DNA of 35,144 nt. Source: Subdoligranulum sp. (GTDB taxonomy: Bacteria; Bacillota; Clostridia; Oscillospirales; Ruminococcaceae). A program made the position numbers and the translations under genes. Of the stretch, positions 7,778-15,440 are shown piece by piece; positions within the stretch are counted from its first letter, which is position 1, and each line of letters begins with the position of its first letter. The notes under the pieces are model-generated. The model was not told where the DNA came from, searched no databases, and saw only the letters and a list, made by a program, of their open reading frames with translations. The stretch covers positions 33,534 to 68,677 of the forward strand of contig JAAVHN010000028.1 in assembly GCA_014799685.1 (NCBI GenBank). The letters run 5' to 3'.

Positions 7778-9406
7778 TCATTTTATGCCCCCGTCTGTAT
7801 CCTGCCTGCGCAAAAAACGGCCCGCCGCCTCTGCCGCCGGCGCTGCGTTCGTCCATGCGGGGCGGCCGTTCACCAGCACATGCCGCATCCCCGCTGCTAT
7901 GCCGCACGGCGCGGCATAGCTTGCCGTATCACGCAGCTCCTCCGGCGCAAAGATCAGAACATCCGCCGCCGCGCCCGCACACAGGCGGCCGCGTCCGGAA
8001 AGCCGCATGCGGGTTGCCGGAAGGAACGTCATCTTGGCGACAGCCTGCTCCATTGTCAGCAGCCTTTCCTCCTGCACCAAAAGCCGCAGCGCGCGGGGGA
8101 ACGCGCCGTATAAGCGCGGATGCGGGCTGCCGGCTCCGCTGTACAGCGAGTCGGAGATCACCGCCGTGTAGGGCAGCCGCGCGATCGTCTGCACATCGCG
8201 CCAATCCATGCTCAGCACGATGATGCCGACGGCGCTCCCCTGTTCGGCCAGCAGCTGTGCGGCGTAATCCGCCGGGTCTGCACAGCCGTGCCGTGCGGCG
8301 GCCTGCGCAAAATCCATGCCCTGATCGGCGGCAAATGCCCCGCCTGCCGCGCTGAGAAGGATGCGCTCCCAGCCAATGCTCAGCGCCATATTGTCCCAGC
8401 CGGGGTGCTCGCGGTAAATTTCGCGCCGCAGCGCCGCGCGCCCCGCCCCGGTGCCAAAATACTGCGGCGGCTGTTCCTGCAGCGTGGGCGGCAGCAGCGA
8501 GAGCAGCGTCGTGGATCCGCCGTCGTAGGGGTAAAAATCGGCAGTCACCTCCAGCCCTGTGGCGCGCGCTGCCTCGATGCACTCGATCGCCCCGAAAATT
8601 TTTGTGCGCCAGTTGCGGATGCCTGTCGCCTTGAAATGGCTGATATTCAGCCGGACGCCCGTGCGCCGCGCAATGCCGATGACCTCCTGGACAGATTCCA
8701 CAAGGCTGTCCCCCTCGCCCCGGATATGCGTACACAGCAAGCCGTCCCGCCGGGCCACGGGGCGCACCAGGGCGTCGTATTCCTCTGCCGCGGTATAGCA
8801 CTCGGGGCGGTACATCACACCGAGGGAAAGGCCATAAGCGCCCGCGTCCAGCGCCGCGTCGATCAATGCCGCGGCGCGCTGCGTCTCCTGCGCGGAAAAC
8901 GGAGCCGGGTCAAACCCCTTCACCGCGTACCGCACCGCGCCCATCCCGGCCAGAAAGCCCATATTGAGCGGAAGCCGGATGTTTTCGAGCGTACGCGCAT
9001 ACCCCGCATAGCTTGCGGTATCCATATGGCACGCGTCGCCCTCCGGCTTTCCGACGACCGGTTCGATATAGGAAAAGAACGGCGCGTGGCGCTTGCGGTC
9101 CAGCGGGACGGGCGCAAGGCCGCAGTTGCCGGCAATGGCCGTTGTGATGCCCTGCGCCAGCTCGATGCGCCCGAAGTCCTTCTCGCGCATCACCGCAAGG
9201 TCGTGATGGCGGTGAATGTCCACAAAGCCGGGCGTTACCGCACAGCCCGCAGCGTCGATCTCCGGCAGGCCCTGCGCGGAAAGACCCGTTCCGACAGCCT
9301 CCACGCGCGCACCGCGCACCAAAACGTCGGCCCTTTGGGGCGCCGCGCCCGTTCCGTCATACACCGTGCCGCCGCGAATTAAAAATCCTGTTTCCCCCGT
9401 TGTCAT
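7778..9406 (-). CDS. N-acyl-D-amino-acid deacylase (D-aminoacylase family amidohydrolase)
   Basis: Zinc amidohydrolase that removes the acyl group from N-acyl-D-amino acids, 542 residues (family usually 480-540). Metal-site motifs can be followed through the sequence: HRHHD at 65-69 (His65, His67), Cys95 in IAGNCGLAP, His227 in CTHIRGEGDS, His257 in NISHFKATG, and Asp419 in VISDSLYSG. These match the ligands and catalytic acid of the characterised Alcaligenes D-aminoacylase. An N-terminal beta-sandwich piece (FLIRGGTVYDGTG) and a matching C-terminal piece (LVNGRPAW) complete the amidohydrolase layout. The ATG overlaps the stop of the upstream PLP-enzyme gene (ATGA), so they are translationally coupled. 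No signal peptide, so it acts in the cytoplasm. Preferred D-amino acid unknown; dihydroorotase-like relatives are less likely given the GNCG cysteine. Confidence 0.92.
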   Translation of the reverse strand: MTTGETGFLIRGGTVYDGTGAAPQRADVLVRGARVEAVGTGLSAQGLPEIDAAGCAVTPGFVDIHRHHDLAVMREKDFGRIELAQGITTAIAGNCGLAPVPLDRKRHAPFFSYIEPVVGKPEGDACHMDTASYAGYARTLENIRLPLNMGFLAGMGAVRYAVKGFDPAPFSAQETQRAAALIDAALDAGAYGLSLGVMYRPECYTAAEEYDALVRPVARRDGLLCTHIRGEGDSLVESVQEVIGIARRTGVRLNISHFKATGIRNWRTKIFGAIECIEAARATGLEVTADFYPYDGGSTTLLSLLPPTLQEQPPQYFGTGAGRAALRREIYREHPGWDNMALSIGWERILLSAAGGAFAADQGMDFAQAAARHGCADPADYAAQLLAEQGSAVGIIVLSMDWRDVQTIARLPYTAVISDSLYSGAGSPHPRLYGAFPRALRLLVQEERLLTMEQAVAKMTFLPATRMRLSGRGRLCAGAAADVLIFAPEELRDTASYAAPCGIAAGMRHVLVNGRPAWTNAAPAAEAAGRFLRRQDTDGGIK

Positions 9407-10530
9407 ACCGTCATCCCCCGTGCTTTTACCGGAACGCGCGTCAATGTGCCGTTATCCAGCAGCCAGACGGCGTTCTGCTGGTTCACGGCGGTGCAGACAT
9501 GGATGGGCGTCAGCAAAAGCACGTCGCCCACGTGCAGACCGGTCGCGCCGCTTTCGGCCGTGAGGATGCCGTGTTCCTCGTTCATGCGGGAAAGGCAAAG
9601 TTCCGGCCGGCCGTCCACGGCGGCGTAGCCGTGGTAAAAATGCGGCGCGGCATCCGGCACAACGTCTGTCGCAAAAAATTTGCAGCCGCCGTCCAGTACC
9701 GCGTACTCCGCGTGCTGTGCGCTCACCACCGTGGCCGCATAGCGCACGGCGATCTCCTCCGGCCGCGCGACGCCCTCCCTGCAGAGCATTTGATCCTTAA
9801 AAATATAAGTGCCGGGCCGCACCTCGTTCACAAGACCCGTGCGCGCGACGGCCTCGCCCGTAGGGGAGGATCCCGCGCTGATGTCCTCAATGGGCACGCC
9901 GGCTTCCCGGATGCGCCGTGCCGCTTCGGCCATCAGTTCGCCCTCCTCGCGCGCCGCAAGCTCAATATCCGCCGTGGGCGCACCCTGATAGACCAGACTT
10001 TTGAACGTATAGATCCCCGTCAGCCGCAGGCCGGGCATGGCATGGATCTGCGCGGCCAGATCCGCCGCGCGTTCCAGCGGTACACCGGTACGCCCCGCGC
10101 CGGTATCAATCTCCAGCCGCACCTCAAAGCCGGTATTTTCCCGCACGGCCGCTTTCGAGAGCGCGTCCGCGCTTTCCGGACTGTCCACGGCGAGGATCAG
10201 CCGGTCCACCCGGCGGGCAAGCGCGGCCGCGCGCCGGATGCGGTGCTCCCCCACCATCGGATACGCGATGAAGATATCGCGCAGCCCCCCATCGGCCATC
10301 ACCTCGGCCTCGCTCACCTTTGCGCAGGTGATGCCGCACGCGCCCGCCTCTATCTGCATGCGCGCAAACAGCGGCATTTTGTGTGTTTTGATGTGCGGGC
10401 GCAAACGGCAGCCCGCCGCCGACACCGCCCGCTGCATGCTCTGCAGATTGGCACGCACGGCCTGCATATCGATCACAAGGCACGGTGTCTCCAGTGAGGC
10501 CAGCTGTTCCCTTGTCAGATCCATCGGCAT
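9403..10530 (-). CDS. DSD1/D-threonine aldolase-family PLP enzyme
   Basis: Fold-type III (alanine racemase-like) PLP enzyme, 375 residues, of the family containing D-threonine aldolase and metal-dependent D-serine dehydratase. The N-terminal TIM barrel opens LETPCLVIDMQAV and carries the PLP lysine in RPHIKTHK (Lys48). GAGRTGVP and ISAGSSPTGE are phosphate-binding loop regions, and EVRPGTYIFKDQM leads into the C-terminal beta domain. The metal site is PIHVC (His344, Cys346). A His-x-Cys pair is what the vertebrate D-serine dehydratase uses for zinc, whereas characterised D-threonine aldolase has His-x-Asp, so a dehydratase or other D-amino-acid lyase role is open. Start at 10530 chosen from AAGGGAGG; an ATG two codons later is possible. 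First gene of the operon, driven by the promoter at 10688-10715, and coupled to the deacylase by a 4-bp overlap. Confidence 0.9.
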   Translation of the reverse strand: MPMDLTREQLASLETPCLVIDMQAVRANLQSMQRAVSAAGCRLRPHIKTHKMPLFARMQIEAGACGITCAKVSEAEVMADGGLRDIFIAYPMVGEHRIRRAAALARRVDRLILAVDSPESADALSKAAVRENTGFEVRLEIDTGAGRTGVPLERAADLAAQIHAMPGLRLTGIYTFKSLVYQGAPTADIELAAREEGELMAEAARRIREAGVPIEDISAGSSPTGEAVARTGLVNEVRPGTYIFKDQMLCREGVARPEEIAVRYAATVVSAQHAEYAVLDGGCKFFATDVVPDAAPHFYHGYAAVDGRPELCLSRMNEEHGILTAESGATGLHVGDVLLLTPIHVCTAVNQQNAVWLLDNGTLTRVPVKARGMTV

Positions 10531-10687
10531 TGCGCCTCCCTTTCGTGCTAAAATACATCGGAATGTTTGGGGGAATATTGGGGTCTGGATATAACTTTTT
10601 GTCTGTCTTTTGAGCGGTCGCACATGGCGCTGCATGGTCGGTTCCGGCAGGCCGGATCCCACGCGCCACCTGTGCTTCTTGCTATTG

Positions 10688-10715
10688 ATTATACCTGTCT
10701 TCCTGTAAAAGTCAA
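10688..10715 (-). promoter_or_regulatory. Sigma-A promoter of the D-amino-acid operon
   Basis: On the minus strand TTGACT (10715-10710) and a perfect TATAAT (10693-10688) are separated by 16 bp, about 158 bp upstream of the PLP-enzyme start. Confidence 0.82.
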
Positions 10716-10851
10716 TGCCTTTTGAAAAAATGGAAGAAGTTCTTCCGGCGGTTTGCCGGTGTGCTCCAACGTGCTTCGCCTTCAATCGCAGCCAAACTTT
10801 TTTTCAGATTTTTGCAGTATCTTTTTACAGCATCTTTTCAGGAGGAAAATT

Positions 10852-10962
10852 TTGAAGTATACTATAAACAGCAAAGCGAAACCGCAAGGCGACCGGATAT
10901 CTTTACTCCAAAACCCGACACCCAAATCCGGTGCGCATCGCAAAACCATCTTCGCCATATAG
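10852..10962 (+). CDS. Possible 36-residue leader peptide with TTG start
   Basis: A perfect AGGAGG (10840-10845) lies six bases before TTG at 10852. The frame runs 36 codons (LKYTINSKAKPQGDR, then ISLLQNPTPKSGA and a short end) to TAG at 10960-10962. The stop overlaps the Shine-Dalgarno of the regulator gene, which starts 12 bp later, so translation of this ORF could be coupled to the regulator. The peptide is basic and resembles nothing I recognise. The strong ribosome site is the only solid evidence; it could be chance. Confidence 0.3.
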   Translation: MKYTINSKAKPQGDRISLLQNPTPKSGAHRKTIFAI

Positions 10963-10973
10963 GGGGACGATCC

Positions 10974-11630
10974 ATGAAAAAGCTGCAAGATGAGGCCCAG
11001 CTGTTCCGGCAGCTACTGACACTGCTGGAAACAGCATTTGGCAAAAACTGCGAGGTCGTGCTGCACGATCTTACGGGAAGCTACGAGCATTCCATCATTG
11101 ATATTCGAAATGGACATATCACGAACCGGCAGATCGGCGGATGCGGCAGCAACCTCGGGTTGGAGGTTCTGAGCGGCAGCGTAGTGGATGGCGACCGCTT
11201 CAATTACATCACCCACACGGAGGACGGCCGCACGCTGCGCTCCTCTTCGATCTACCTGAAGGATCCAGACGGCAAGGTCATCGGCTCGCTGTGCGTCAAT
11301 CTGGACATCACCGAGACACTGCGTTTTGATGAATTTTTGCGCAGCTACAATCAATATGATGCCGTACAAAGCGAGTTTTTTGCCCCGGATGTGGGCAGCC
11401 TGCTGGAATATCTGATCCGACAGGCGCAAAGCGCCGTAGGAAAGCCGCCGTGTGAACTGAACCGGGAGGAGCGGCTGCGCTTTTTGCAATATCTGGATGA
11501 AAAGGGCGCGTTTCAAATCTCCAAATCCAGCGTTCACGTGTGTGAAGTATTGGGGATCAGCAAATTTACGCTTTATAGCGATTTGGAGATCATCCGGACG
11601 CGAAACGGCGGGTTGGAGGGGAAGCCCTGA
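10974..11630 (+). CDS. YheO/DauR-type transcriptional regulator (PAS-like + HTH)
   Basis: Cytoplasmic DNA-binding regulator, 218 residues. The N-terminal YheO-like PAS domain (about 10-115) shows FGKNCEVVLHDLTGSYEHSI, IYLKDPDGKVIGSLCVNLDIT and the small-molecule pocket between them. The C-terminal DauR-like helix-turn-helix (about 160-212) shows LNREERLRFLQYLDEKGAF, SSVHVCEVLGISKFTLYSDL. DauR of Pseudomonas controls D-arginine use, and YheO-type regulators often lie beside D-amino-acid or Rid genes, which matches the operon facing away from this gene. I infer that it controls that operon, probably sensing a D-amino acid or an imine product. An upstream in-frame ATG would add 84 residues, but GGGGG seven bases before 10974 and the family start favour this ATG. 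Ends before a strong terminator. Confidence 0.9.
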   Translation: MKKLQDEAQLFRQLLTLLETAFGKNCEVVLHDLTGSYEHSIIDIRNGHITNRQIGGCGSNLGLEVLSGSVVDGDRFNYITHTEDGRTLRSSSIYLKDPDGKVIGSLCVNLDITETLRFDEFLRSYNQYDAVQSEFFAPDVGSLLEYLIRQAQSAVGKPPCELNREERLRFLQYLDEKGAFQISKSSVHVCEVLGISKFTLYSDLEIIRTRNGGLEGKP

Positions 11631-11777
11631 TGCTGCAGGCTTTTCCCGAGCCGCGTCGCGGCCTTGTGTTGCCTTATATCCCTGCGCTGTTTCGCATATC
11701 CGTGCCGCGCCGCATTCGTCCGGCCGAACGGTTTATGCTGTGTTTTTTCACGTCTCCATTTTATTTTATAGCATTTT

Positions 11778-11827
11778 GGCCGCGCGGAAAGTAATTTGGG
11801 CTTTCCGCGCGGCCTTTATGTTTTTTC
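11778..11827 (+). terminator. Rho-independent terminator after the YheO/DauR regulator
   Basis: GGCCGCGCGGAAAG (11778-11791) pairs perfectly with CTTTCCGCGCGGCC (11801-11814), 14 bp with a 9-nt loop, followed by TTTATGTTTTTT on the plus strand. It lies in the gap between convergent genes. There is no T-run for the minus direction. Confidence 0.92.
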
Positions 11828-11858
11828 CTATTTGCGATTCCCTTTGTTTCCTGCCGCC

Positions 11859-13157
11859 TTACAACGCAGGCAGTTCGGCAATCGTACCCGCTTTGCGCGC
11901 TTTTTCGGCGCGGAATACGGCCAGATGGCCATTGATGGAATCGTTGATGCTCGTGCAGGAGATCGACGGCGCTTCTCCCTGCAGCACGCGTACAAAATCT
12001 TCTACCAGCAGCAGATCGCCGCCGCCGTGCTGGCCTGTCATGCCGCTTTTGTCGCCGCCGATGTTCAGGTCCACGGTCTCTTCGCGCCAGCCGGTCTCGC
12101 TGGCGTTGTCGATGGTGCGCACCGTAAAGACAGAATCGTCAAACACGCCCTTGATCTCGCCCTTGGTGCCGATGATGTGCAAATTGCGCTCCGGCCGGGC
12201 CGTGCCGCCGATCATATTCAATGTAGCCGTGGAGCCGTCGGCAAAATTGATCACGACCGACTGATGATCCACCACCGTATGCTCACAGTCCCAAACGCAG
12301 CGGCCATGAATGTTGTCCGTTTTCAGGGAGCGGATCTTGTCCTCGATGGTCGGATGCTCCAGATGCTCAAGGCAGTCCCAGACATAGAAAGCCCAGCGGT
12401 CGGGATGATCGATATAGTGCTTTTTCGCGGAATAGAAGCAGCTCTCCTCCACCGCGCAGTCCACCATGCAACGCTTGCCCGCACCCGCCGGTTTTTTGGC
12501 CGGATCGAACTGAAAATCACAGCCAAAGCTGGCAATCTGCTTTGGCGCGACGCCGCTTTTCAGCCACATAATCAGATCCATATCGTGGCAGCACTTTGCC
12601 AAAAGCATCGGCGCGCCGCATTTTTCCTCATTGCCCCACTTGCCGCGCACAAACGAGACAGCCAGATGATGATAGCTGACATGCTCCGTCGCCTGGATAT
12701 TGATGATATCACCGATCTCTCCCGCAAGCAAGTGCTGCCTCACCGCTGTATAAAACGGCGCATACCGCAGCACATGGCAGATCATCACCCTGCGGCCGGT
12801 CTCCTTTGCCACGCGCTGCAGCTCCCACATTTCGTCCTCGCTTACGGCGAAAGGCTTTTCCAAAAGCATATCGTATCCGCAGCGCAGCAGCGGCACGGCT
12901 GTTTGAACATGCTGCGTATCCATCGTCCCGTTGATGACGGCATCTGCCATTTTGGGCAGCTCTGCCAGGGCTTCGCCGCTCTCGAAGCACATATCCGCTC
13001 CAAAGCCATGCATCTCCGCCGTCTTTTGGCGCCGGACAGGGTCCGGGTCGGCCACACCGACAATTTTAAGATCTGCCGGGTGCTGCAGCGCATACATACT
13101 ATAAAGGAGCGCGCGATGCCCCGCGCCTACGATGATCGCTGTGATCTGTTTTCTCAT
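11859..13157 (-). CDS. Gfo/Idh/MocA-family oxidoreductase
   Basis: NAD(P)-dependent sugar or inositol dehydrogenase-type protein, 432 residues. The N-terminal Rossmann fold shows ITAIIVGAGHRALLYSMYAL (GxGxR nucleotide loop) and EKPFAVSEDEMWEL, the family's EKP motif. The C-terminal substrate domain includes CCHDMDLIMWL, with the Asp/His cluster typical of the catalytic face, and GTKGEIKGVFDD. It may oxidise or epimerise a sugar taken up by the adjacent transporter; the substrate is not readable. A long in-frame upstream extension (52 residues) lacks family features, and AAAGGAATGG before the ATG at 13157 sets the start. It diverges from the binding-protein gene at 13696 and has its own candidate promoter at 13350-13378 with a perfect palindrome in its leader. 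No signal peptide. Confidence 0.92.
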   Translation of the reverse strand: MRKQITAIIVGAGHRALLYSMYALQHPADLKIVGVADPDPVRRQKTAEMHGFGADMCFESGEALAELPKMADAVINGTMDTQHVQTAVPLLRCGYDMLLEKPFAVSEDEMWELQRVAKETGRRVMICHVLRYAPFYTAVRQHLLAGEIGDIINIQATEHVSYHHLAVSFVRGKWGNEEKCGAPMLLAKCCHDMDLIMWLKSGVAPKQIASFGCDFQFDPAKKPAGAGKRCMVDCAVEESCFYSAKKHYIDHPDRWAFYVWDCLEHLEHPTIEDKIRSLKTDNIHGRCVWDCEHTVVDHQSVVINFADGSTATLNMIGGTARPERNLHIIGTKGEIKGVFDDSVFTVRTIDNASETGWREETVDLNIGGDKSGMTGQHGGGDLLLVEDFVRVLQGEAPSISCTSINDSINGHLAVFRAEKARKAGTIAELPAL

Positions 13158-13309
13158 AACTGAACCATTCCTTTCCGTGGAGCGCCACACCGTGGAAGCC
13201 CCGCACTGCCGTTTCTTTGCCTCTGCACGGTCTTTTTCGCCCGTGCGGGCCGCATTCCGCGTGAAAGCGGTTATTGACACTCGCTTCACAGCCTGCCGCT
13301 GCACCCTGC

Positions 13310-13325
13310 GCATCCTGCAGGATGC
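13310..13325. promoter_or_regulatory. Perfect 16-bp palindrome in the Gfo/Idh leader
   Basis: GCATCCTGCAGGATGC is a perfect inverted repeat lying about 25 bp downstream of the predicted -10 box of the Gfo/Idh promoter, a good position for a repressor site or an RNA hairpin. Confidence 0.45.
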
Positions 13326-13349
13326 AAAACCCGGCGTTTTACCCTTTTC

Positions 13350-13378
13350 AGCTTAACGGCCGGCGTACTGCGCGTCAA
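13350..13378 (-). promoter_or_regulatory. Candidate promoter of the Gfo/Idh gene
   Basis: On the minus strand TTGACG (13378-13373) and TAAGCT (13355-13350) with a 17-bp spacer. The -10 box is only moderate. Transcription would give a leader of about 185 nt. Confidence 0.5.
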
Positions 13379-13386
13379 GTATGATG

Positions 13387-13413
13387 ACCATGAAATTTTG
13401 ATTTTTACCATGA
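13387..13413. promoter_or_regulatory. Candidate AraC-type operator (direct repeat, 20-bp period)
   Basis: ACCATGA occurs at 13387-13393 and 13407-13413, start to start 20 bp, about two helical turns. It lies between the two divergent promoters. AraC-family proteins often bind such direct repeats, and an AraC-type regulator is encoded at 20600-22798. Confidence 0.35.
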
Positions 13414-13505
13414 CAAAAGAAAGAAAAACCGAAACTTTGTGGATATTATATGTAAATCATGCTTAATTTTCGGAAGTATTTTTGTGTGTTTTTCATAAAA
13501 ATCAC

Positions 13506-13535
13506 TTGATTTTTGCAGCTTGGGCATGCTATGAT
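13506..13535 (+). promoter_or_regulatory. Candidate promoter of the locus A transporter operon
   Basis: TTGATT (13506-13511) and TATGAT (13530-13535) with an 18-bp spacer, followed by a leader of about 150 nt that contains the 14-bp palindrome ATCGATGCATCGAT (13638-13651). Confidence 0.6.
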
Positions 13536-13695
13536 TTTTATCACAGCCGCTCTTACAGGCGGTGACGGCAAGAATGCGCGCAGCGTACGGGCCCGCATTT
13601 ACATAGCCGTTCGATACGACAGACAAAGGGATGCCGGATCGATGCATCGATGCGCGATTTGTGCGCGTGCGTTCCCTTTTTGAGAAACGGAGGAA

Positions 13696-15333
13696 ATGAT
13701 TTTGGCAATGATTTTGGCAAAAAGAATGAAACGTACTGTCAGTGTCATATTGCTGCTGGCACTTGTTCTGGGGTTGCTCGCGGGCTGCTCCAGCACATCC
13801 TCAAGCACACCTGACGCCGCACCCGCCGCGGGCGGCAGCGAGCCCGCAGCCGGCGGCGAAACGGAGCGCGAACGCATCACTGTGCGCGTATTTCGCAGCA
13901 AGGCCGGCCATGAGGTCTCGATGGACCAGATGGAGATCTTCAAGGTGATGGGAGAGATGTTCAATATCGATTTTGAGTTTGACAATCCCCCGCAGGAAAA
14001 CCTTGTTGAACGTCTGAACCTTGTGATGATGGAGACAGAACTGCCCGACGTCATTATGGAAATGCCGATGACAGACGTGCTGAAATACGGCGAGACCGGC
14101 ATCATCCTGCCGCTGAACGATTACATCAACAACAGCATGCCGAATCTGAGGGCTGAGCTGGACAAGCGTCCCGGTGTGGAAAAATCCCTCACCTACGGCG
14201 ACGGCAATATTTACTATCTGCCCATGCTGGACGAAACGCCCTCCGGCAATACGCCGTTTATCGTGCGCACCGACTGGCTGGAGAAGCTTGACATGGAGCG
14301 ACCCGTCACGGTCGAAGACTGGGAAAATTACTGGGAGGGCGTGAAAACAACCGACCTGAACGAAAACGGCCAGAATGACGAGATTCCGTTTACTGCATAT
14401 GAGATTGAGCGCCTGCGCAACTTCTGCGTTGCATGGGGTGTGCTGGATGATTTCTTCACCGACCCCACGGACGGCGGCAAGGTGCACTATGGCCCCATCG
14501 AGGACCGCTACCGCGACGCCCTGATCTGGATGAACGATATGTGGAACAAAGGCTATATCGATCAGGAGATCATCACGGCCGATTTCTCGTCGCACAGCGC
14601 AAAGCTGGCGCAGAATATCGTCGGTTCGTTTGCAGGCCCGCTCGGCGGCCTGCTGGCCGCGCAGAACGCGACCATGCCCGCTACCGTTCCCGGTTTCCAT
14701 GTGGCCGCCACCGAGCCGCCGCTCGGCGAAGCCGGTGTGCAAATCCACTCGTCGATCGACCTTGTGCCCCGCGCTGTTGTGGGCGCGACGATCACCTCCA
14801 GCTGCAAAAATGTGGACCGTGTGATCGAATGGCTCGATTACATGTACAGCCCCGAGGGCCAGCTGCTTGTGAACATGGGCATTGAGGGCACGCACTACAC
14901 GATGGAAAACGGCGAACCCGTCTTCACCGATTATGTGATGAACAACCCGGACGGCCTCTCCCCGAAGCAGGCCGTAGGCACATTTACCATCGCGCAGGGT
15001 ACGGGAATGCCCTCTGTGCTTTGCTTCTGCGAGACCAGCCAGCTGGACGATGCCGCTGTGCTGGAGGCCAAGGCAAACTGCATCATCCCGTTCCTGGAAA
15101 CCTCGAATCAGTACGTGATCCCCGGCACGATTTCGTTCCCGTCCGAGGCGGACGCCGAGCGCCGCGCCGCCATGGCCGATATTGAAACCTATGTGGACGA
15201 AATGGTCATGAAATTTATCACCGGCCGTGAATCGTTCGATAATTGGGATACCTATGTTTCCAAGGTAAAGGAAATGGGCATTGATAACGTGATCGGCATT
15301 TATCAGGATGCCATCGACGCCTGGAACAGCTGA
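13696..15333 (+). CDS. Sugar ABC transporter substrate-binding lipoprotein (locus A)
   Basis: Extracellular solute-binding protein family 1, LplA/YtcQ-like, 545 residues, long as usual for this subgroup. The lipoprotein signal has a basic start (KRMKRT), a hydrophobic core (VILLLALVLGL) and the lipobox LLAG-Cys31, so the mature protein is lipid-anchored outside the membrane and followed by a Ser/Thr/Ala/Pro-rich linker (about 32-55). The body begins ITVRVFRSKAG and includes DVIMEMPMTDVLKYGETG and IVRTDWLEKLDMERPVTVEDW. It captures an oligosaccharide or decorated sugar for the two permeases that follow. The start is ambiguous: GGAGG lies only 2 bp before the ATG at 13696, but 8 bp before an in-frame TTG at 13702, and the 12-bp segment ATGATTTTGGCA is repeated in tandem, giving further starts at 13708 and 13726. 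Confidence 0.92.
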   Translation: MILAMILAKRMKRTVSVILLLALVLGLLAGCSSTSSSTPDAAPAAGGSEPAAGGETERERITVRVFRSKAGHEVSMDQMEIFKVMGEMFNIDFEFDNPPQENLVERLNLVMMETELPDVIMEMPMTDVLKYGETGIILPLNDYINNSMPNLRAELDKRPGVEKSLTYGDGNIYYLPMLDETPSGNTPFIVRTDWLEKLDMERPVTVEDWENYWEGVKTTDLNENGQNDEIPFTAYEIERLRNFCVAWGVLDDFFTDPTDGGKVHYGPIEDRYRDALIWMNDMWNKGYIDQEIITADFSSHSAKLAQNIVGSFAGPLGGLLAAQNATMPATVPGFHVAATEPPLGEAGVQIHSSIDLVPRAVVGATITSSCKNVDRVIEWLDYMYSPEGQLLVNMGIEGTHYTMENGEPVFTDYVMNNPDGLSPKQAVGTFTIAQGTGMPSVLCFCETSQLDDAAVLEAKANCIIPFLETSNQYVIPGTISFPSEADAERRAAMADIETYVDEMVMKFITGRESFDNWDTYVSKVKEMGIDNVIGIYQDAIDAWNS

Positions 15334-15362
15334 GCGGTTTCATCGCCTGAATACGGATCTTC

Positions 15363-15405
15363 AAAGCAGCGCGCGGCCAGCGCGAAGCCGGCCGCGCGCT
15401 GCTTT
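15363..15405 (+). terminator. Intra-operon stem-loop between binding protein and permease
   Basis: AAAGCAGCGCGCGGCC (15363-15378) pairs perfectly with GGCCGCGCGCTGCTTT (15390-15405), 16 bp. Only TTTAT follows, so it is a partial terminator or a 3'-end stabiliser. It would explain why binding-protein mRNA exceeds permease mRNA in such operons. Confidence 0.75.
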
Positions 15406-15440
15406 ATCCGGCAATCCATCTCGGAAGGAGGACGCCATCC

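Larger units (their letters stand above)
10531..10973. other. Divergent control region of the D-amino-acid operon
   Basis: This 443-bp gap holds the minus-strand promoter (10688-10715), an approximately 150-nt leader for the PLP-enzyme gene, and on the plus strand a possible 36-codon leader ORF just before the regulator. No other gene is supported. Confidence 0.7.
13158..13695. other. Divergent control region of locus A
   Basis: A 538-bp gap with back-to-back promoters, two perfect palindromes (13310-13325 and 13638-13651) and a direct repeat ACCATGA at 13387-13393 and 13407-13413. The middle (about 13380-13540) is clearly AT richer than the flanks. No gene was supported here. Confidence 0.7.
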
